Shown: positions 25,285-33,744 of the stretch, one piece after another | Layout: every line of letters begins with the position of its first letter | Position numbering within the stretch: position 1 is the first letter of the stretch | Origin: Syntrophorhabdales bacterium | Lineage (GTDB): Bacteria > Desulfobacterota > Syntrophorhabdia > Syntrophorhabdales > WCHB1-27 | DNA: 35,960 nt | Reading direction: 5' to 3' | Assembly: GCA_035541455.1 (NCBI GenBank) | Contig: DATKNH010000101.1 | Location: forward strand, 1-35,960 | The notes under the pieces: generated by a model | Databases searched by the model: none | What the model was told of the DNA's origin: nothing | The model's input: the letters and a program-made list of their open reading frames with translations, nothing else | Made by a program: the position numbers and the translations under genes

Positions 25285-25331
25285 GCTATTTCCTCCGATG
25301 AAATGGTGGTACAGCGAAATGCAACAGTAGT

Positions 25332-25360
25332 AATATAATGCGAATTGCCGCAGCAGGCAA
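25332..25360 (-). promoter_or_regulatory. Promoter of htpG
   Basis: On the minus strand TTGCCT (25360-25355) and TATATT (25337-25332) are spaced by 17 bp, giving a start near 25325 and a leader of about 40 bases. No sigma-32 type -10 (CCCCAT) or CIRCE element is seen. Confidence 0.55.
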
Positions 25361-25459
25361 GAGGCGCAGGAATGGGCAGAGGGCTATACTTTTCCTTGAC
25401 AGGAGAAGGGGTGAGATGATTCCTATGCCAGAGAGAAGCGATCTTCAGGAGGATATCCG

Positions 25460-26248
25460 ATGGATGAACCCCATGTACTCTACAGGGTTGAGCGGAAAGT
25501 CGCAATAATCACCCTTAATCGACCAAAGGCCAGGAACGCCTTCAGTCCCTCTATGATCAGCCTGTGGCTGCACTCACTTGAAAAGGCAAGGGCGAACCAT
25601 GATGTGCGCGTGATCGTCCTGACCGGCAAAGGCGATACCTTTTGCTCCGGCGGCGATATCAGGGATATGGCAGAGGGGAAACTCAAGTCGTGGGATATGA
25701 AGAAATTTCTCTGGGAAGGTGTTCATCGAATTGTTCTGGCCATGGAAGACATGGACAAGCCCGTAATTGCCGCGATTAACGGCGCTGCTATGGGGGCCGG
25801 GTTGGATATGGCGCTCATGTGCGACCTGCGGGTCTGTTCCGAAACGGCAAAGCTCGCCGAATCCTACATAATGATGGGGCTTGTCCCCGGCGATGGAGGT
25901 GCCTATTTTTTGCCCCGGATTGTCGGCCTTCCCAAGGCGATGGAACTTTTGCTTACCGGGAACGCGATAGATGCCGATGAGGCGTTGAAAATGGGCCTTG
26001 TCAACAGGATTGTGCCGCACGATCATGTGATGTCGACGACATTGGAGCTGGCCAGCCAGGTAGCGAGTCGGCCGCCGCTCGCGGTGCGCATGATGAAACG
26101 CGCCGTGTATCAGGGGCTGACTAGCACTCTGCGAGCTCATCTTGACTACGTCTCCTCGCAACTTGCCCTTCTTTCGGAGACGAGAGATCATCAGGAGGCC
26201 GCACGCTCCTTTCTGGAGAAGCGCAAACCGGTGTTCGAGGGAAGGTGA
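25460..26248 (+). CDS. Enoyl-CoA hydratase/isomerase family (crotonase) with altered catalytic positions
   Basis: The 262-residue protein has the crotonase fold: an oxyanion-hole segment NRPKARNAFS, GDTFCSGGDIRDM, the second oxyanion strand INGAAMGAGLDMALMCDLRV and the C-terminal helices. Aligned by eye to rat enoyl-CoA hydratase, Glu144 is replaced by Asp116 and Glu164 by Tyr136. The usual acid-base pair for hydrating enoyl-CoA is therefore missing, although Glu134 lies two residues from the second site. It may be an isomerase, hydrolase or another CoA-ester enzyme. AGGAGG precedes ATG 25460. It is divergent from htpG, and no beta-oxidation genes adjoin it. Family is certain; reaction is not. 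Confidence 0.88.
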   Translation: MDEPHVLYRVERKVAIITLNRPKARNAFSPSMISLWLHSLEKARANHDVRVIVLTGKGDTFCSGGDIRDMAEGKLKSWDMKKFLWEGVHRIVLAMEDMDKPVIAAINGAAMGAGLDMALMCDLRVCSETAKLAESYIMMGLVPGDGGAYFLPRIVGLPKAMELLLTGNAIDADEALKMGLVNRIVPHDHVMSTTLELASQVASRPPLAVRMMKRAVYQGLTSTLRAHLDYVSSQLALLSETRDHQEAARSFLEKRKPVFEGR

Positions 26249-26265
26249 GAAGAGCAGGTCCGGGA

Positions 26266-26300
26266 GGGTCCAGGGGCATGGGTCATGGGTCCTGCGTAAT
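26266..26300. repeat. Heptamer array (GGGTCAT type), site E
   Basis: Five phased 7-bp units of GGGTCAT type (GGGTCCA, GGGGCAT and three more, the last one degenerate) occupy 26266-26300, beginning 17 bases after the crotonase stop. No inverted partner is evident in the following 120 bases. It has the same period as the other sites but a different word. Confidence 0.65.
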
Positions 26301-26424
26301 GCGACTGGCTCAACACAGCGTAGTGCTGGCTTGACTTCGAACCGGCAAACGTCTAATTTTTAGAGGAGTACCAGAAGCGCTAAAAAGCGACAAGAACAAT
26401 CAAACTGATCTGATGAGGCATGTT

Positions 26425-26775
26425 ATGATTCGAGCGAAGTTGTGGTTTCGGTGCGCCGCGATGCATGACCCGGTCACACCCACCTTGCTTCGTCCCGCGT
26501 TGATCGGCTGGGAAGCAAAGAAACGACGCGTGGACCTTGCTATCGAACGCGCCTTTAGCGGCGAAGAGCTCGTGAAGCGCATGAAAGGGTGGGTCACGAC
26601 AGACCCTCTCCAGGTGATCGATATTGTGAAGAGATATGGAAGGCTGAGAGTGCTTGACGAAGCCGAGTTGGTGATAGAGATGGAGCAGCCTGAGGGGTTT
26701 GATGCTTTGCAACAGGCACTCAAGGAGGCCTTTCAGGGTGAGGTTGATATAGAGCAGGTCAAGAAGAAAGGTTGA
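26425..26775 (+). CDS. Conserved-looking hypothetical protein, 116 residues
   Basis: I do not recognise this protein. The predicted product is soluble, with a basic N-terminal third (RAKLWFRCAAMHDP, then RPALIGWEAKKRRVD) and a C-terminal part with alternating helix and strand character (AIERAFSGEELVKRMKGWVTTDPLQVIDIVKRYG, ELVIEMEQPEGFDALQQALKEAF). There is no signal peptide or metal motif. An ATG at 26413 is in frame, but the GAGG at 26415-26418 suits ATG 26425 better. Its stop is 23 bases before the nitroreductase gene on the same strand, so the two are probably cotranscribed. No strong antisense frame competes, and codon use resembles that of the neighbours. Confidence 0.6.
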   Translation: MIRAKLWFRCAAMHDPVTPTLLRPALIGWEAKKRRVDLAIERAFSGEELVKRMKGWVTTDPLQVIDIVKRYGRLRVLDEAELVIEMEQPEGFDALQQALKEAFQGEVDIEQVKKKG

Positions 26776-26798
26776 ACTGAATAGAGAAGGAGTCAGAC

Positions 26799-27452
26799 AT
26801 GGATGTGTCGCAGGCTGTCAGGGAAAGAAGAAGCATACGGGCGTTCAAGCCTGATCCTGTTGCCCAGGAGCAGGTTGAAGAAATCCTGAGAATCGCTACG
26901 TGCGCACCTTCGGCAATCAACCTGCAGCCATGGGAATTCACGGTTGTCCTGGGTGAAGAGCGTGAAAGGCTGAGCCGCAGGCTTATCAAAGCGTACAAGG
27001 AAAAGCAGATAACGTGCGCCCCGGGAAACGTCAAACCGCTTCCTTCGGAAGTGATCGCCCGAGGCGTGGAGGCAGCGGAAGGGATGAAGCCCTTCCTCAG
27101 CGAGAAGGGTATCGAATTCAACCAATTTGTCAACGAGGGGAGCTGCAACTTCTACGGTGCGCCTGTTGCGATAATCATCTGCATCGATAAGGCTTTCTCA
27201 CAGAGCAACTACGTGGATATCGGCATCGTATTGGGGTATCTCCTGCTGATTGCGCACAGTGCAGGCCTTTCTACCTGCCCCATCGGTCTCATTACTGCCT
27301 ACAGCGACGAGATCAAAGACGAACTCGGTATTCCGGAGACCAAAAGTGTGATTATCGGTGTGGCTATGGGTTTTCCTGAGGATGACGATCCCATCAACCG
27401 ATTCAAGTCGTCACGCGACGCTATCGACAAATTCGTGAGATGGATAGATTAA
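26799..27452 (+). CDS. Nitroreductase family FMN oxidoreductase
   Basis: The 217-residue protein is a nitroreductase-fold flavoenzyme. The N-terminal FMN-binding motif is RERRSIRAFKPDPV, followed by ATCAPSAINLQPWEF and the C-terminal GVAMGFPEDDDPINRF. Such enzymes are homodimers that reduce nitro compounds, quinones or enones with NAD(P)H; the segment GLSTCPIGLITAYSDEIKDELGIPE is typical of the subgroup in anaerobes. The natural substrate is unknown. GAAGGAG lies six bases before ATG 26799. It follows the hypothetical gene closely and converges on the S1-repeat gene, with a heptamer array between the two stops. Confidence 0.92.
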   Translation: MDVSQAVRERRSIRAFKPDPVAQEQVEEILRIATCAPSAINLQPWEFTVVLGEERERLSRRLIKAYKEKQITCAPGNVKPLPSEVIARGVEAAEGMKPFLSEKGIEFNQFVNEGSCNFYGAPVAIIICIDKAFSQSNYVDIGIVLGYLLLIAHSAGLSTCPIGLITAYSDEIKDELGIPETKSVIIGVAMGFPEDDDPINRFKSSRDAIDKFVRWID

Positions 27453-27458
27453 GAGAGT

Positions 27459-27493
27459 GTGACGAGTTACAAGTTACGAGTCACGAGTTACAA
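27459..27493. repeat. Heptamer array (GTTACGA type), site D
   Basis: Five perfectly phased units (GTGACGA, GTTACAA and three more of the same type) occupy 27459-27493, starting six bases after the nitroreductase stop and ending 16 bases before the end of the S1-repeat gene. The word is the same as at site A, 24.7 kb away. Unlike site A there is no inverted partner. Confidence 0.78.
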
Positions 27494-27509
27494 TTCAATT
27501 CAAATTCTG

Positions 27510-28997
27510 CTATTTTTTGTCCAGGTTGAACTTTGCTTTGAGCAGATCGCCTAAGCTTCCGAGGCTTCCCGAGGCCTTCTCCTGGCTCCTGACCGAATCC
27601 TGGTACTGTTTGAATTCTTCCTGGGCAACTTTCTCCTCGAGGCCGATACGACTCAGTGAGATTTTGCCTTTCTCTGTGTCGACCGCCTTAACGAGCACCT
27701 GCATTTTCGTGCCCTCAGGGAACATGCGACTGTGGTTGGTCCCCTTCGGTGTCCCTACTTCCGGATTCGGCAAAAGCCCTGAGAGACCGCTGTCCAGCTT
27801 GATGAATATGCCGAATGACATAACCCTGTCCACTGAGCCTTCCAGCACTTCACCCACCTCCGGCAGGGCCACATCTTCCTTGGCCACTCTCGGCTGCAAA
27901 GAGAGCGAGATCCTTTTGTTCGCCGGGTCGACGGCGGTCACATACGCTTCTACCATCTGGCCCACTTCAACAACATCTTTGGGGTGACGTATACGCCTTC
28001 CACCGCCAAGGACAGAAATGTGAATGAGCCCATCGATACCCTGCTCCAGGTTCACGAACGCGCCGAACTGAGTGAGGCGCACGATGACGCCACGCACCTG
28101 GTCATCCACGTGGTAGCGTTCAGCCATGCTCTCCCATGGATCGGACTGCAGAGCCTTTAGACTCAGTGTGACCCGCTGCTTCGCCCAGTCTATCCCTATG
28201 ATCCTGACCCGTACTTCGTCGCCTGTTGAGAGCAGGTCTTCCGGTTTTTCAACCCGGCCCCAGGCCATCTCGCTGACAGGTATAAGCCCATCAACACCGC
28301 CCAGATCAACAAAGGCCCCGAAACTCTGTACAGAGCGCACCTTGCCGGTCAGTTCGGTTCCCACTGTGAGACTTGCCTTGAGCTTTTCGATCTCTGCATC
28401 GCGCTGCTCTTCCAGAAGGGCTCGCCGGGAGAGAATGATATTCTGGCCGTCTTCCTCGTACTCGAGAACCTTAAATGGAAGGGTCTGACCAACGTATGAG
28501 CCGACGTCGCGCGCTCCTTTAAGATCTATCTGCGAAAGGGGGCAGAAACAACGCACGCCTCCGACTGAAACCTCGAAGCCGCCCTTCACTTCCGATCTTA
28601 CCTTCCCGCTGACAGGCAAACCAGCTGCATGAGCATCCCTGATCTCTGCGAGGGTGAGTGTCGAATAGCCGCGAATCTTGGTGGTAAGTTTTCTGACGCC
28701 GTGCTGCACGGAAACGAAAAAGGCCTCGATCTCTTCGCCCTGCTTCACCGTACATGTTCCGTCATCTGTTGTTAATTCGGCAAGGTCGATCACTCCCTCA
28801 CTCTTTCCCCCGAGGTCGACGTAGACTGCGTCGTTGACAACGCTGATGACGCGTGTTTTAACCTTCTGGCCGGGCTCCAGCCGGCCCGGCAAATTGCTTT
28901 GCTTTGTAAATAGTTCTGCGAAGCTCTCTTCCGGTTCGTTCGCGTTTTCGGACGCGGTCATTTCAAGTGCCGTTGGTTCCATAGTATCCTTCTCCAT
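27510..28997 (-). CDS. S1-repeat RNA-binding protein (30S ribosomal protein S1-like)
   Basis: The 495-residue protein carries five S1 domains, at about 40-110, 130-195, 210-285, 295-370 and 380-455. Domains 3 and 4 match best (GKVRSVQSFGAFVDLGGVDGLIPVSEM, GVIVRLTQFGAFVNLEQGIDGLIHIS). An acidic N-terminal tail (EPEESFAELF) precedes them. RpsA of E. coli has six S1 domains in 557 residues and binds mRNA on the small subunit. With five domains and no cmk or ihfB neighbour, this could be the ribosomal S1 or an auxiliary paralogue. ATG 28997 and the ATG five codons on (28982) are both possible; the second has GGAG in better position. Confidence 0.85.
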   Translation of the reverse strand: MEKDTMEPTALEMTASENANEPEESFAELFTKQSNLPGRLEPGQKVKTRVISVVNDAVYVDLGGKSEGVIDLAELTTDDGTCTVKQGEEIEAFFVSVQHGVRKLTTKIRGYSTLTLAEIRDAHAAGLPVSGKVRSEVKGGFEVSVGGVRCFCPLSQIDLKGARDVGSYVGQTLPFKVLEYEEDGQNIILSRRALLEEQRDAEIEKLKASLTVGTELTGKVRSVQSFGAFVDLGGVDGLIPVSEMAWGRVEKPEDLLSTGDEVRVRIIGIDWAKQRVTLSLKALQSDPWESMAERYHVDDQVRGVIVRLTQFGAFVNLEQGIDGLIHISVLGGGRRIRHPKDVVEVGQMVEAYVTAVDPANKRISLSLQPRVAKEDVALPEVGEVLEGSVDRVMSFGIFIKLDSGLSGLLPNPEVGTPKGTNHSRMFPEGTKMQVLVKAVDTEKGKISLSRIGLEEKVAQEEFKQYQDSVRSQEKASGSLGSLGDLLKAKFNLDKK

Positions 28998-29229
28998 ATG
29001 CAGACTGCCTCTCCACTATTCTTGCGCGTGGATTATATCTCAAGGCTTGTTTTGCAGGATTCTACCGAAAGCCACAGGTTGGGTGCGGAACTTTCGACGG
29101 CATAGTTTACTATTTTCTCCTCCTTCTGTCCACAGATAATGTGTTCAGAGCCGAGGGCCGCACAGCCAGATCACTGCACGGCCTTTCCTTCGGGTCGCCC
29201 AGCCTGGTACCCGCCGGCCGAGTTAACGC
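28998..29229. other. Intergenic region upstream of the S1-repeat gene
   Basis: No gene is seen in these 232 bases. On the minus strand a TATAAT (29037-29032) could be the -10 of the S1-repeat gene, though no good -35 lies 17 bp upstream. Short GC-rich arms (GGCCG at 29156, CGGCC at 29179) form an imperfect hairpin that may end rlmE transcription; it has no T-run. Confidence 0.4.
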
Positions 29230-29841
29230 TCAAGTGGCTGCCGGTTGCTCTCTTTTGTTCTGGCAGATGAGATAGATCTCGGAGCTGACACCGCGGGAAG
29301 CAGACGGCTTGAACATCGATACGCGGCCGAAGATAGTTTCAAGTTCTCTGATAGTCGGCTTCAAGTCTTCGCTGAAGAACGATTTGATGATGAAGGTACC
29401 TCCTGGCCTAAGCCCTCTCTGAACCACTGCCAATACAGCGCCAAAGAGTTCGGCGATACGCGCGTTATCAACGTCACGGATACCGGAGAGGTTTGGTGCT
29501 ATGTCGCAGGTAATCACGTCGAAAGATGGGATGGAGAGACTCGCCAACAGTTCGGCGACATTCAGGGTTCTGATATCCGATTTTGCGGCCCTGAGATTCT
29601 TCTGCGGTAAAGGTGCGATGGGCAGCAGGTCGATTCCCTGGACAAAACCCTTCTCGCCTACCAGCCCCGAGATCACCTGCAGCCAGCTCCCAGGCGCGCA
29701 TCCCAGGTCAAGGACCTTGTCGCCCTGGCGCAGTGCACGATACTTCTGTTGTATCTCTTGGAGCTTGTACGCGCTTCTGGCCCTGAAGCCCTCCTGCTTG
29801 GCTTTCTTGTAGAATATATCTTTGACAACAAACCTGCCCAT
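29230..29841 (-). CDS. rlmE: 23S rRNA (uridine-2552-2'-O)-methyltransferase RlmE (FtsJ/RrmJ)
   Basis: RlmE methylates the ribose of U2552 in the A-loop of 23S rRNA and supports late 50S assembly. The 203-residue product has the complete K-D-K-E catalytic set: Lys in RSAYKLQEI, Asp in ITCDIAPNLSG, Lys in TFIIKSFF and Glu in SSEIYLICQN. The SAM motif is VLDLGCAPGSWLQV. Length matches the E. coli enzyme (209). It is divergent from the two-component pair; its start ATG 29841 lies 169 bases from that regulator's start. Confidence 0.95.
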   Translation of the reverse strand: MGRFVVKDIFYKKAKQEGFRARSAYKLQEIQQKYRALRQGDKVLDLGCAPGSWLQVISGLVGEKGFVQGIDLLPIAPLPQKNLRAAKSDIRTLNVAELLASLSIPSFDVITCDIAPNLSGIRDVDNARIAELFGAVLAVVQRGLRPGGTFIIKSFFSEDLKPTIRELETIFGRVSMFKPSASRGVSSEIYLICQNKREQPAAT

Positions 29842-30010
29842 GATTCCTGTGCCTACTTTTAACTTCTTTTATCGCTTTCGATATTGTACACCGATTCCTA
29901 GCCAGATCAATGAGAGCTGCCTGAGCGACAACGAAGGTATCCGCCTGAAGACTAATCGGTATCAGTTGTTGCTTATTACCTTTGCCCGCGCCATAATGTA
30001 TGGGTGTCTT

Positions 30011-30685
30011 ATGCGAATACTTCTCATCGAAGATGACGTCAAGATCGCGTCTTTTATCATCAAGGGATTAAAAGCTGCAGGCTATGCAATCGACCACGCG
30101 ACCGATGGTGAGATGGGTCTCCACCTCGCCCTTACCGAACCCTACGATGCGGCTGTCATTGATATCATGTTGCCAAAGCTGGACGGTTTGTCGGTCATTG
30201 CGGAGATGCGGAAAAAGAAGGTGGCGACTCCGGTCATCATCCTGAGCGCCAGAGGGTCGGTCGATGACCGCGTGAAAGGCCTGCAGACAGGGGGAGACGA
30301 TTATCTTACTAAGCCGTTTGCCTTTTCAGAGTTGCTTGCACGCGTCCAGGCGCTGATACGCAGGGCAGGCGGCATATCCGAACCGACTCGCCTCAGCGTG
30401 GGAGACCTTTCCATCAACCTGCTCACGAGGGAAGTCACGAGGGAAGGCAAGATGCTCGAACTTCAGCCTGCTGAATTCTCCTTGCTTGAATATCTTGTTC
30501 GTAATGCAGGACGCGTCGTATCGAAGACCATGATCATGGAGCACGTGTGGAACTATAATTTTGATCCGCAGACAAATGTCGTCGAGGCGCGAATCTGCAG
30601 GCTCAGAGACAAGGTGGACCGGGATTTTCCGAAAAAGTTGATTCAGACCATACGGGGAGTTGGCTATGTCCTCAGGGACGCCTAG
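30011..30685 (+). CDS. OmpR/PhoB-family response regulator
   Basis: The 224-residue transcription regulator has an N-terminal receiver (1-120: LLIEDDVK, phospho-acceptor Asp51 in AVIDIMLPKLDG, Lys in DYLTKPFAFSELLARV) and a C-terminal winged-helix DNA-binding domain (about 127-222: LQPAEFSLLEYLVRNAGRVVSKTMIMEHVWNYNFDP, then VVEARICRLRDKVD). An open frame extends back to 29822, but the receiver begins at ATG 30011, which is a normal N-terminus for the family. The histidine kinase gene overlaps its end by 20 bases. Its target probably includes degP, since a tandem 11-bp site lies just upstream of that gene. Confidence 0.93.
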   Translation: MRILLIEDDVKIASFIIKGLKAAGYAIDHATDGEMGLHLALTEPYDAAVIDIMLPKLDGLSVIAEMRKKKVATPVIILSARGSVDDRVKGLQTGGDDYLTKPFAFSELLARVQALIRRAGGISEPTRLSVGDLSINLLTREVTREGKMLELQPAEFSLLEYLVRNAGRVVSKTMIMEHVWNYNFDPQTNVVEARICRLRDKVDRDFPKKLIQTIRGVGYVLRDA

Positions 30686-32069
30686 GTTGCGAAACCGACT
30701 CGCCTTCCGTCTCACGCTCTGGTATGCGGGGATCTTCACCCTTTGTTCCTGCATTGCTTTTCTGCTGTTCTATACGCTTATCACGTCCGTCATCCGGGAC
30801 AGGACGAATCAGGAACTCGCAGGGCAAGTGAGGAGATATGCGGCAGCGCTTGCTTCGGAAGGAATCGAGGAAGTCGCAAGAACTGCAGTGATCGAGACAC
30901 AGGCCGCCGGCGTGCGAAAAGTATTTTTTCGCCTGCTCTATGCTAACGGCGTTGCTTTTTCATCGTCCAACATGGAGTACTGGCAGGACATCAGCATAAG
31001 CGCTGCTGCAGTTCAGCAGCTGTTGGGCGGCGCTGGTCCTGTCTTTGAAACCGTGGTCATCCCATCCCGCAGGGACGAGGTGCGTGTGCTCTATGCGATG
31101 CTCAGTCCCACGATCATCGTGCAGGTGGGAGAAGTCATGGAGAACTATTCGCGATTCCTCGATGCTTTCAAGGGGATTTTTGTCACCACCATGGCTTTAG
31201 TGATCGTGCTTGCTGCCGGTGTCGGTTGGTTCATGGCCAGGCGCGCAGTGTCGGGTATAGAGGCTGTGACGCGTACGGCAACGATGATATCAGAGGGCGC
31301 CATCGAAAAACGGGTGCCGGTGAAAGAAAGGGGCGACGAGGTCGATCAGCTCGCCGTGACCTTCAACCAGATGCTCGACCGCGTCCAAACGCTCCTCACC
31401 GAACTGAAGGAGATGACCGACAATATAGCCCACGACCTGAAAAGTCCGATTACCAGGATACGCGGGGCCGCCGAAGTGACGTTGACCACAGGCAAATCGA
31501 TCACCGAATTTGAATCCCTGGCTGCGAGCACGGTTGAGGAATGCGATCGGCTGCTGGAGATGATTAACACCATGCTCCTGATTTCGAAGACTGAGGCGGG
31601 TGTAGATAAGCTCAAGTTCGAAGAGGTCGATGTGGCGCGGGTTGTTCGGGATGCGTGCGAGCTTTTCCAACCCAGCGCAGAGGATAAGAACATAGGTCTG
31701 CACTGTGATACTCCGGAAAGAATCTCATTTTACGGGGATGTGTCGATCCTGCAGCGCATGCTTTCAAACCTTCTGGACAACAGCATCAAATACACTCAGC
31801 CCGGCGGAGAGGTGAAAGTGGTGGTTGCCGAAAACGAGAAACATGGAGTACTGATCTCCGTGTCCGACACCGGCATCGGCGTCACCGCTCCTGAACTGCC
31901 GCGCATCTTCGAGCGGTTTTACAGGGGCGATCGCAGCCGCTCACAGACGGGCACCGGGCTGGGTCTGAGTCTGGCGCGGGCTATTGCGAGGGCTCACGGT
32001 GGAGATATAACGGTCACGAGCGCGCCAGGCCAGGGAAGCACATTTACAGTCAGTCTGCCCGGCCATTGA
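30666..32069 (+). CDS. Membrane sensor histidine kinase, partner of the OmpR-type regulator
   Basis: The 467-residue kinase has two membrane helices (about 13-38 and 165-190) flanking a periplasmic sensor domain of about 125 residues, then a HAMP linker (about 192-245), HisKA with phospho-acceptor His256 in NIAHDLKSPITRI, and HATPase_c (N-box LSNLLDNSIKYTQ, DTGIGV, ERFYRGDRSRSQTGTGLGLSLARAIA). The layout resembles CusS/heavy-metal sensor kinases, but no metal ligands stand out in the sensor domain. ATG 30666 lies within the regulator gene (20-base overlap), giving tight coupling; a TTG two codons upstream is in frame. The context with degP downstream suggests it senses envelope stress. Confidence 0.93.
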   Translation: MSSGTPRLRNRLAFRLTLWYAGIFTLCSCIAFLLFYTLITSVIRDRTNQELAGQVRRYAAALASEGIEEVARTAVIETQAAGVRKVFFRLLYANGVAFSSSNMEYWQDISISAAAVQQLLGGAGPVFETVVIPSRRDEVRVLYAMLSPTIIVQVGEVMENYSRFLDAFKGIFVTTMALVIVLAAGVGWFMARRAVSGIEAVTRTATMISEGAIEKRVPVKERGDEVDQLAVTFNQMLDRVQTLLTELKEMTDNIAHDLKSPITRIRGAAEVTLTTGKSITEFESLAASTVEECDRLLEMINTMLLISKTEAGVDKLKFEEVDVARVVRDACELFQPSAEDKNIGLHCDTPERISFYGDVSILQRMLSNLLDNSIKYTQPGGEVKVVVAENEKHGVLISVSDTGIGVTAPELPRIFERFYRGDRSRSQTGTGLGLSLARAIARAHGGDITVTSAPGQGSTFTVSLPGH

Positions 32070-32095
32070 ACCTGCCTTTTTAACATTACCGTTCT

Positions 32096-32138
32096 GTAAT
32101 CTTCCCGTAATCTTCCCATCAGCTTCAACGGTTAAAAT
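32096..32138 (+). promoter_or_regulatory. Tandem 11-bp operator-like site and -10 element before degP
   Basis: GTAATCTTCCC is present twice head to tail without a gap (32096-32106 and 32107-32117). Direct repeats with an 11-bp step are the usual binding layout of OmpR/PhoB-family regulators. A -10-like TAAAAT lies at 32133-32138 and no good -35 is present, as expected for an activator-dependent promoter. The regulator at 30011-30685 is the obvious candidate to bind it. Confidence 0.6.
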
Positions 32139-32190
32139 GTTTTCAAGATAAGAGGCTGATCGCAGCCAACAACAAAAAAGGAGATTGGAG

Positions 32191-33654
32191 ATGGAGCGGG
32201 TGAACAGGTTTGAAAAGTTCTTAATTACGTTGGTTATAGCTGGGCTTATGACAGGATTCGGGTATGGCGTCTCGAAAGCAGTGAAGACGTCGGATACTGC
32301 GGTCTCGGCGGCAAAAGGGACTGATGCACCGGTCATGGTGCCGGGAAACTTCGCGGAGCTTGCAGAGAAGGTTCGCGACGGCGTGGTGAACATCCAGGCG
32401 TCTAAGACCATCAAAGGCGGCGGTCGCGTCTTCCGCCACTTCTTCGGAGGCCCTTCGGGGAGGCAGAATCCGTTTGAAGATTTCTTCGGCGGCCCCGGGG
32501 ATGAAGGCTCATCTGAAGGAGTTCCGCAGAAGAGCCTCGGGTCAGGCTTCATTATTGACGGTGAGGGTTACATAGTGACTAACAATCACGTGGTCGAGAA
32601 CGCAGATGAGATCAAGGTCAAGCTCGCCAGTGGCAAGGAGTTCGAGGCGAAGGTAGTCGGCAGGGACCCCAAGACAGACCTTGCATTGATCAAGATCAAG
32701 AGTTCCGAGGCTCTGCATCCTCTCGCCATGGGTAATTCGGACGAGTTGAAGGTTGGGAGCTGGGTCGTCGCGGTCGGCAGTCCTTTTGGATTGGAGCAAA
32801 CGGTTACCGCAGGTATTGTCAGCGCGAAAGGCAGGACGATCGGCGCAGGCCCCTATGACAATTTCATCCAGACGGATGCATCGATCAATCCCGGGAACTC
32901 CGGTGGTCCGCTGATCAACACCAAGGGTGAAGTGATAGGCATCAATACGGCAATCATCGCTTCGGGACAGGGCATCGGTTTTGCGATTCCCGTGAACATG
33001 GCTAAGAACGTGGTTCCGCAGTTGAAGGATAAAGGGAAGGTGACAAGGGGATGGCTCGGTGTGAGCATTCAGGAGGTCACGGATGAACTGGCCAAGTCCT
33101 TCAACATCAAGGACAAACAGGGAGCTCTCGTTGCAGAGGTATTCAAGGACAGCCCGGCTGAAAAGGCAGGTATCGAGCAGGGCGACGTCATCGTTGAGTT
33201 CGATGGAAAGCAGATCAAGGAGTCAAAGGACCTACCGCAGGTGGTTGCCTCTACTCCCATCGGAAAGAGCGTTTCCGTGAAGGTCTCGAGAAATGGAAAG
33301 ACGATCTCGAAGGAACTGAAAGTTGCAGAAATGGAGGACAAAACAGTTGAACTCGCCAAGGCGCCTGCCGGCAAGAAACTGGGGATCGGTGTGCAGAACA
33401 TCACCCCTGACATCGCGCAGGCCCTCGGGCTGAAAGAGAGTGCCGGCGTCGTGGTCACGCAGGTTGAACCGGGAAGCCCGGCGGAAAATGCGGGCATACG
33501 GCAGGGTGACGTTATCCGTGAAGTGGACCGGAAGCCGGTGAAGGACGTTCGCAGTCTCATGGATCAGATAGCAAAGGCAAAAGACAACGAGAGCATACTA
33601 CTTCTTGTGCAAAGGGGAGGCAACAAAATGTTTGCGGCGGTCACGCCGAAGTAG
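32191..33654 (+). CDS. degP: Periplasmic serine endoprotease DegP/HtrA with two PDZ domains
   Basis: The 487-residue protease-chaperone degrades misfolded envelope proteins. An N-terminal hydrophobic segment (about 8-26) is a signal peptide or anchor. The trypsin-like domain has the full catalytic triad His133 (IVTNNHVVE), Asp163 ([10 protein letters not shown]) and Ser237 ([11 protein letters not shown]). The LA loop (about 70-110) is Gly/Phe-rich (RHFFGGPSG), as in DegP/MucD. Two PDZ domains follow at about 285-375 ([10 protein letters not shown]) and 395-480 ([18 protein letters not shown]). The start is ATG 32191 with AAGGAG upstream; a TTG two codons earlier is in frame. It lies 121 bases after the sensor kinase gene and is probably under the control of that pair. 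Confidence 0.95.
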   Translation: MERVNRFEKFLITLVIAGLMTGFGYGVSKAVKTSDTAVSAAKGTDAPVMVPGNFAELAEKVRDGVVNIQASKTIKGGGRVFRHFFGGPSGRQNPFEDFFGGPGDEGSSEGVPQKSLGSGFIIDGEGYIVTNNHVVENADEIKVKLASGKEFEAKVVGRDPKTDLALIKIKSSEALHPLAMGNSDELKVGSWVVAVGSPFGLEQTVTAGIVSAKGRTIGAGPYDNFIQTDASINPGNSGGPLINTKGEVIGINTAIIASGQGIGFAIPVNMAKNVVPQLKDKGKVTRGWLGVSIQEVTDELAKSFNIKDKQGALVAEVFKDSPAEKAGIEQGDVIVEFDGKQIKESKDLPQVVASTPIGKSVSVKVSRNGKTISKELKVAEMEDKTVELAKAPAGKKLGIGVQNITPDIAQALGLKESAGVVVTQVEPGSPAENAGIRQGDVIREVDRKPVKDVRSLMDQIAKAKDNESILLLVQRGGNKMFAAVTPK

Positions 33655-33673
33655 GCTACAGAACCACCCCGCA

Positions 33674-33739
33674 GCAGGCGCCCGGCTGGCCGGGAATGCA
33701 TCCCCCCTCCCGCGTTTCCCGGTCCGGTTGGGCGCCTGC
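33674..33739. terminator. Large GC-rich hairpin after degP
   Basis: The arms at 33674-33695 and 33717-33739 pair over about 20 bp, with a perfect outer 10 bp (GCAGGCGCCC / GGGCGCCTGC) and a 21-base loop. It starts 19 bases after the degP stop. There is no T-run, so it may stabilise the 3' end or need a factor to terminate. Confidence 0.5.
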
Positions 33740-33744
33740 AATAA

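Noticed and set aside
29822-30010. 63-residue N-terminal extension of the OmpR-type regulator
   Set aside because: The receiver fold starts at ATG 30011, the extension has no family match, and it overlaps the start of the divergent rlmE.
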